From Burkholderiaceae bacterium (GTDB taxonomy: Bacteria > Pseudomonadota > Gammaproteobacteria > Burkholderiales > Burkholderiaceae_C), in contig JAIRRE010000070.1 of the NCBI GenBank assembly GCA_031256125.1, forward strand, positions 1-6,305: a stretch of 6,305 nt of DNA. The letters run 5' to 3'. The translations under genes were made by a program, and so were the position numbers. This document shows, piece after piece, positions 5,306 through 6,305 of the stretch; position 1 is the first letter of the stretch; every line of letters begins with the position of its first letter. The notes beneath the pieces are model-generated. The model was not told where the DNA came from and did not search any database. It saw only the letters and a list, made by a program, of their open reading frames with translations.

Positions 5306-6305
5306 ATGGTTGAACTAGAAATCGACGGCAAAAAAGTCTCGGCGGCCGAGGGCAGCACGATTATCCATGCCGCAGCCCAGGCGCAGACGCTGATTCCGCA
5401 CTTCTGCTACCACAAGAAGCTCTCCATCGCGGCCAGTTGTCGCATGTGCCTGGTGGACGTGGAGAAGATGCCCAAGCCCGTGCCAGCCTGCGCCACGCCG
5501 GTCACGCAAGGCATGGTGGTGCGCACGCACAGCGACAGGGCGGTGCAGGCCCAGCAGTCGGTGATGGAGTTTTTGCTTATCAATCACCCGCTCGATTGCC
5601 CGATCTGCGACCAGGGCGGCGAATGCCAATTGCAGGATTTGGCCGTGGGCTACGGCGCCGGCGCGTCGCGCTACAGCGAAGAAAAACACGCCGTTGCGCC
5701 TAAGGATGTAGGGCCGCTGATTTCGATGGCGGAAATGAGCCGCTGCATCCACTGCACGCGCTGTGTGCGCTTCGGGCAGGAAATTGCCGGGGTGATGGAG
5801 TTGGGCATGTCCAACCGCGGCGAGCATTCGCAGATTGAGCCTTTTGCCGGACGCACCGTCGATTCGGAGCTGTCGGGCAACATGATTGACCTGTGCCCGG
5901 TGGGCGCGCTGACCAGCAAACCGTTTCGCTACAGCGCTCGTACTTGGGAATTGTCGCGCCGCAAGAGCATCAGCCCGCACGATTCCACCGGGGCCAACCT
6001 GATCGTGCAGGTCAAGGGCAGCCGCGTGATGCGCGTGGTGCCGTTGGAGAACGAAGCGGTCAACGAATGCTGGATCGCCGACCGCGACCGCTTTTCCTAC
6101 GAGGCGCTCAATTCTGATGAGCGTCTGACCCGGCCCATGCTCAAGCAGGGCGGCCAGTGGGTCGAAGTCGATTGGGAAACCGCGCTCGATTACGTGATGC
6201 GCGGCCTTCAGGACATCAAGGCTGAACACGGCGCAGGGGCCATCGGTGCGTTGGTCAGTCCGCACAGCACGGTCGAGGAACTGTATCTGGCTGGCGCGCT
6301 GGTGC
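5306..6305 (+). CDS. nuoG: NADH-quinone oxidoreductase subunit G (5' part, 333 codons)
   Basis: NuoG (75 kDa/NDUFS1 homologue) carries the iron-sulfur wire between NuoF and the connecting module. The frame is open from the ATG to the window edge, so roughly the first half of a protein usually near 750-900 residues is visible. The ferredoxin-like domain has N1b ligands C34, C45, C48 and C62. N5 follows with H94, C98, C101 and C107 (HPLDCPICDQGGEC). N4 follows with C147, C150, C153 (CIHCTRC) and C197 (LCPVGAL). From about residue 216 a molybdopterin-oxidoreductase-like domain begins. There the four N7 cysteines of E. coli are replaced by S223, D226, A230 and A258, with spacing kept, so N7 is absent. 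This is known in mitochondria and many proteobacteria. The start is supported by GGGTGGGAA at 5292-5300. Confidence 0.97.
   Translation, partial: MVELEIDGKKVSAAEGSTIIHAAAQAQTLIPHFCYHKKLSIAASCRMCLVDVEKMPKPVPACATPVTQGMVVRTHSDRAVQAQQSVMEFLLINHPLDCPICDQGGECQLQDLAVGYGAGASRYSEEKHAVAPKDVGPLISMAEMSRCIHCTRCVRFGQEIAGVMELGMSNRGEHSQIEPFAGRTVDSELSGNMIDLCPVGALTSKPFRYSARTWELSRRKSISPHDSTGANLIVQVKGSRVMRVVPLENEAVNECWIADRDRFSYEALNSDERLTRPMLKQGGQWVEVDWETALDYVMRGLQDIKAEHGAGAIGALVSPHSTVEELYLAGALV

Noticed and set aside
5315..6265. 316-codon minus-strand frame opposite nuoG
   Set aside because: Same reason: it mirrors the codon bias of nuoG, and the + strand carries all expected iron-sulfur ligands.
1..6305. CRISPR array, insertion sequence, prophage, toxin-antitoxin or defence genes
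   Set aside because: No regular repeats with spacers, terminal inverted repeats, transposase or integrase motifs, or extra genes are present. The window is accounted for by secG, a tRNA and nuoA-G.

Overview
The window is a stretch of a bacterial chromosome holding the front half of a respiratory complex I (NADH:quinone oxidoreductase, nuo) operon, all on the + strand. The order is 3' end of secG, tRNA-Leu(GAG), nuoA, nuoB, nuoC, nuoD, nuoE, nuoF and the first 333 codons of nuoG. Separate nuoC and nuoD genes (fused in E. coli), NuoB/NuoD/NuoF sequences of the alpha/beta-proteobacterial and mitochondrial type, a NuoG without the N7 cluster ligands, and the secG - tRNA-Leu - nuo arrangement point to a betaproteobacterium. 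A member of the Nitrosomonadales-like groups is plausible, but I cannot fix the genus from the sequence alone.

Layout: 1-247 is the end of secG with an alanine-rich tail. 248-384 is non-coding and carries a weak promoter-like element and two mutually exclusive hairpins just before the tRNA. 385-469 is a complete tRNA-Leu(GAG) with encoded CCA. 470-543 is the nuoA leader, with a TATAAA box and a ribosome binding site. 544-6305 is the tightly packed nuo operon: gaps of 16 and 14 nt between nuoA/B and nuoB/C, ATGA overlaps at nuoD/E and nuoE/F, and a 15 nt gap before nuoG. The exception is a 111 nt gap between nuoC and nuoD.

The genes work together. NuoF (FMN, N3), NuoE (N1a) and NuoG (N1b, N4, N5) form the NADH-oxidising arm. 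NuoB (N2), NuoC and NuoD form the connecting module that passes electrons to quinone, and NuoA is a small membrane subunit at the junction with the proton-pumping arm. All cofactor ligands I checked are present, except those of the optional N7 cluster.

The most unusual feature is in the nuoC-nuoD gap. A second, diverged copy of the first 12 codons of nuoD lies 85 nt upstream of the real start and opens a 26-codon reading frame that stops 4 nt before the nuoD ATG. It looks like a recombination or duplication scar, possibly acting as a leader ORF. I see no novel multi-gene system, mobile element or CRISPR array; apart from this scar the window is an ordinary core-metabolism locus.
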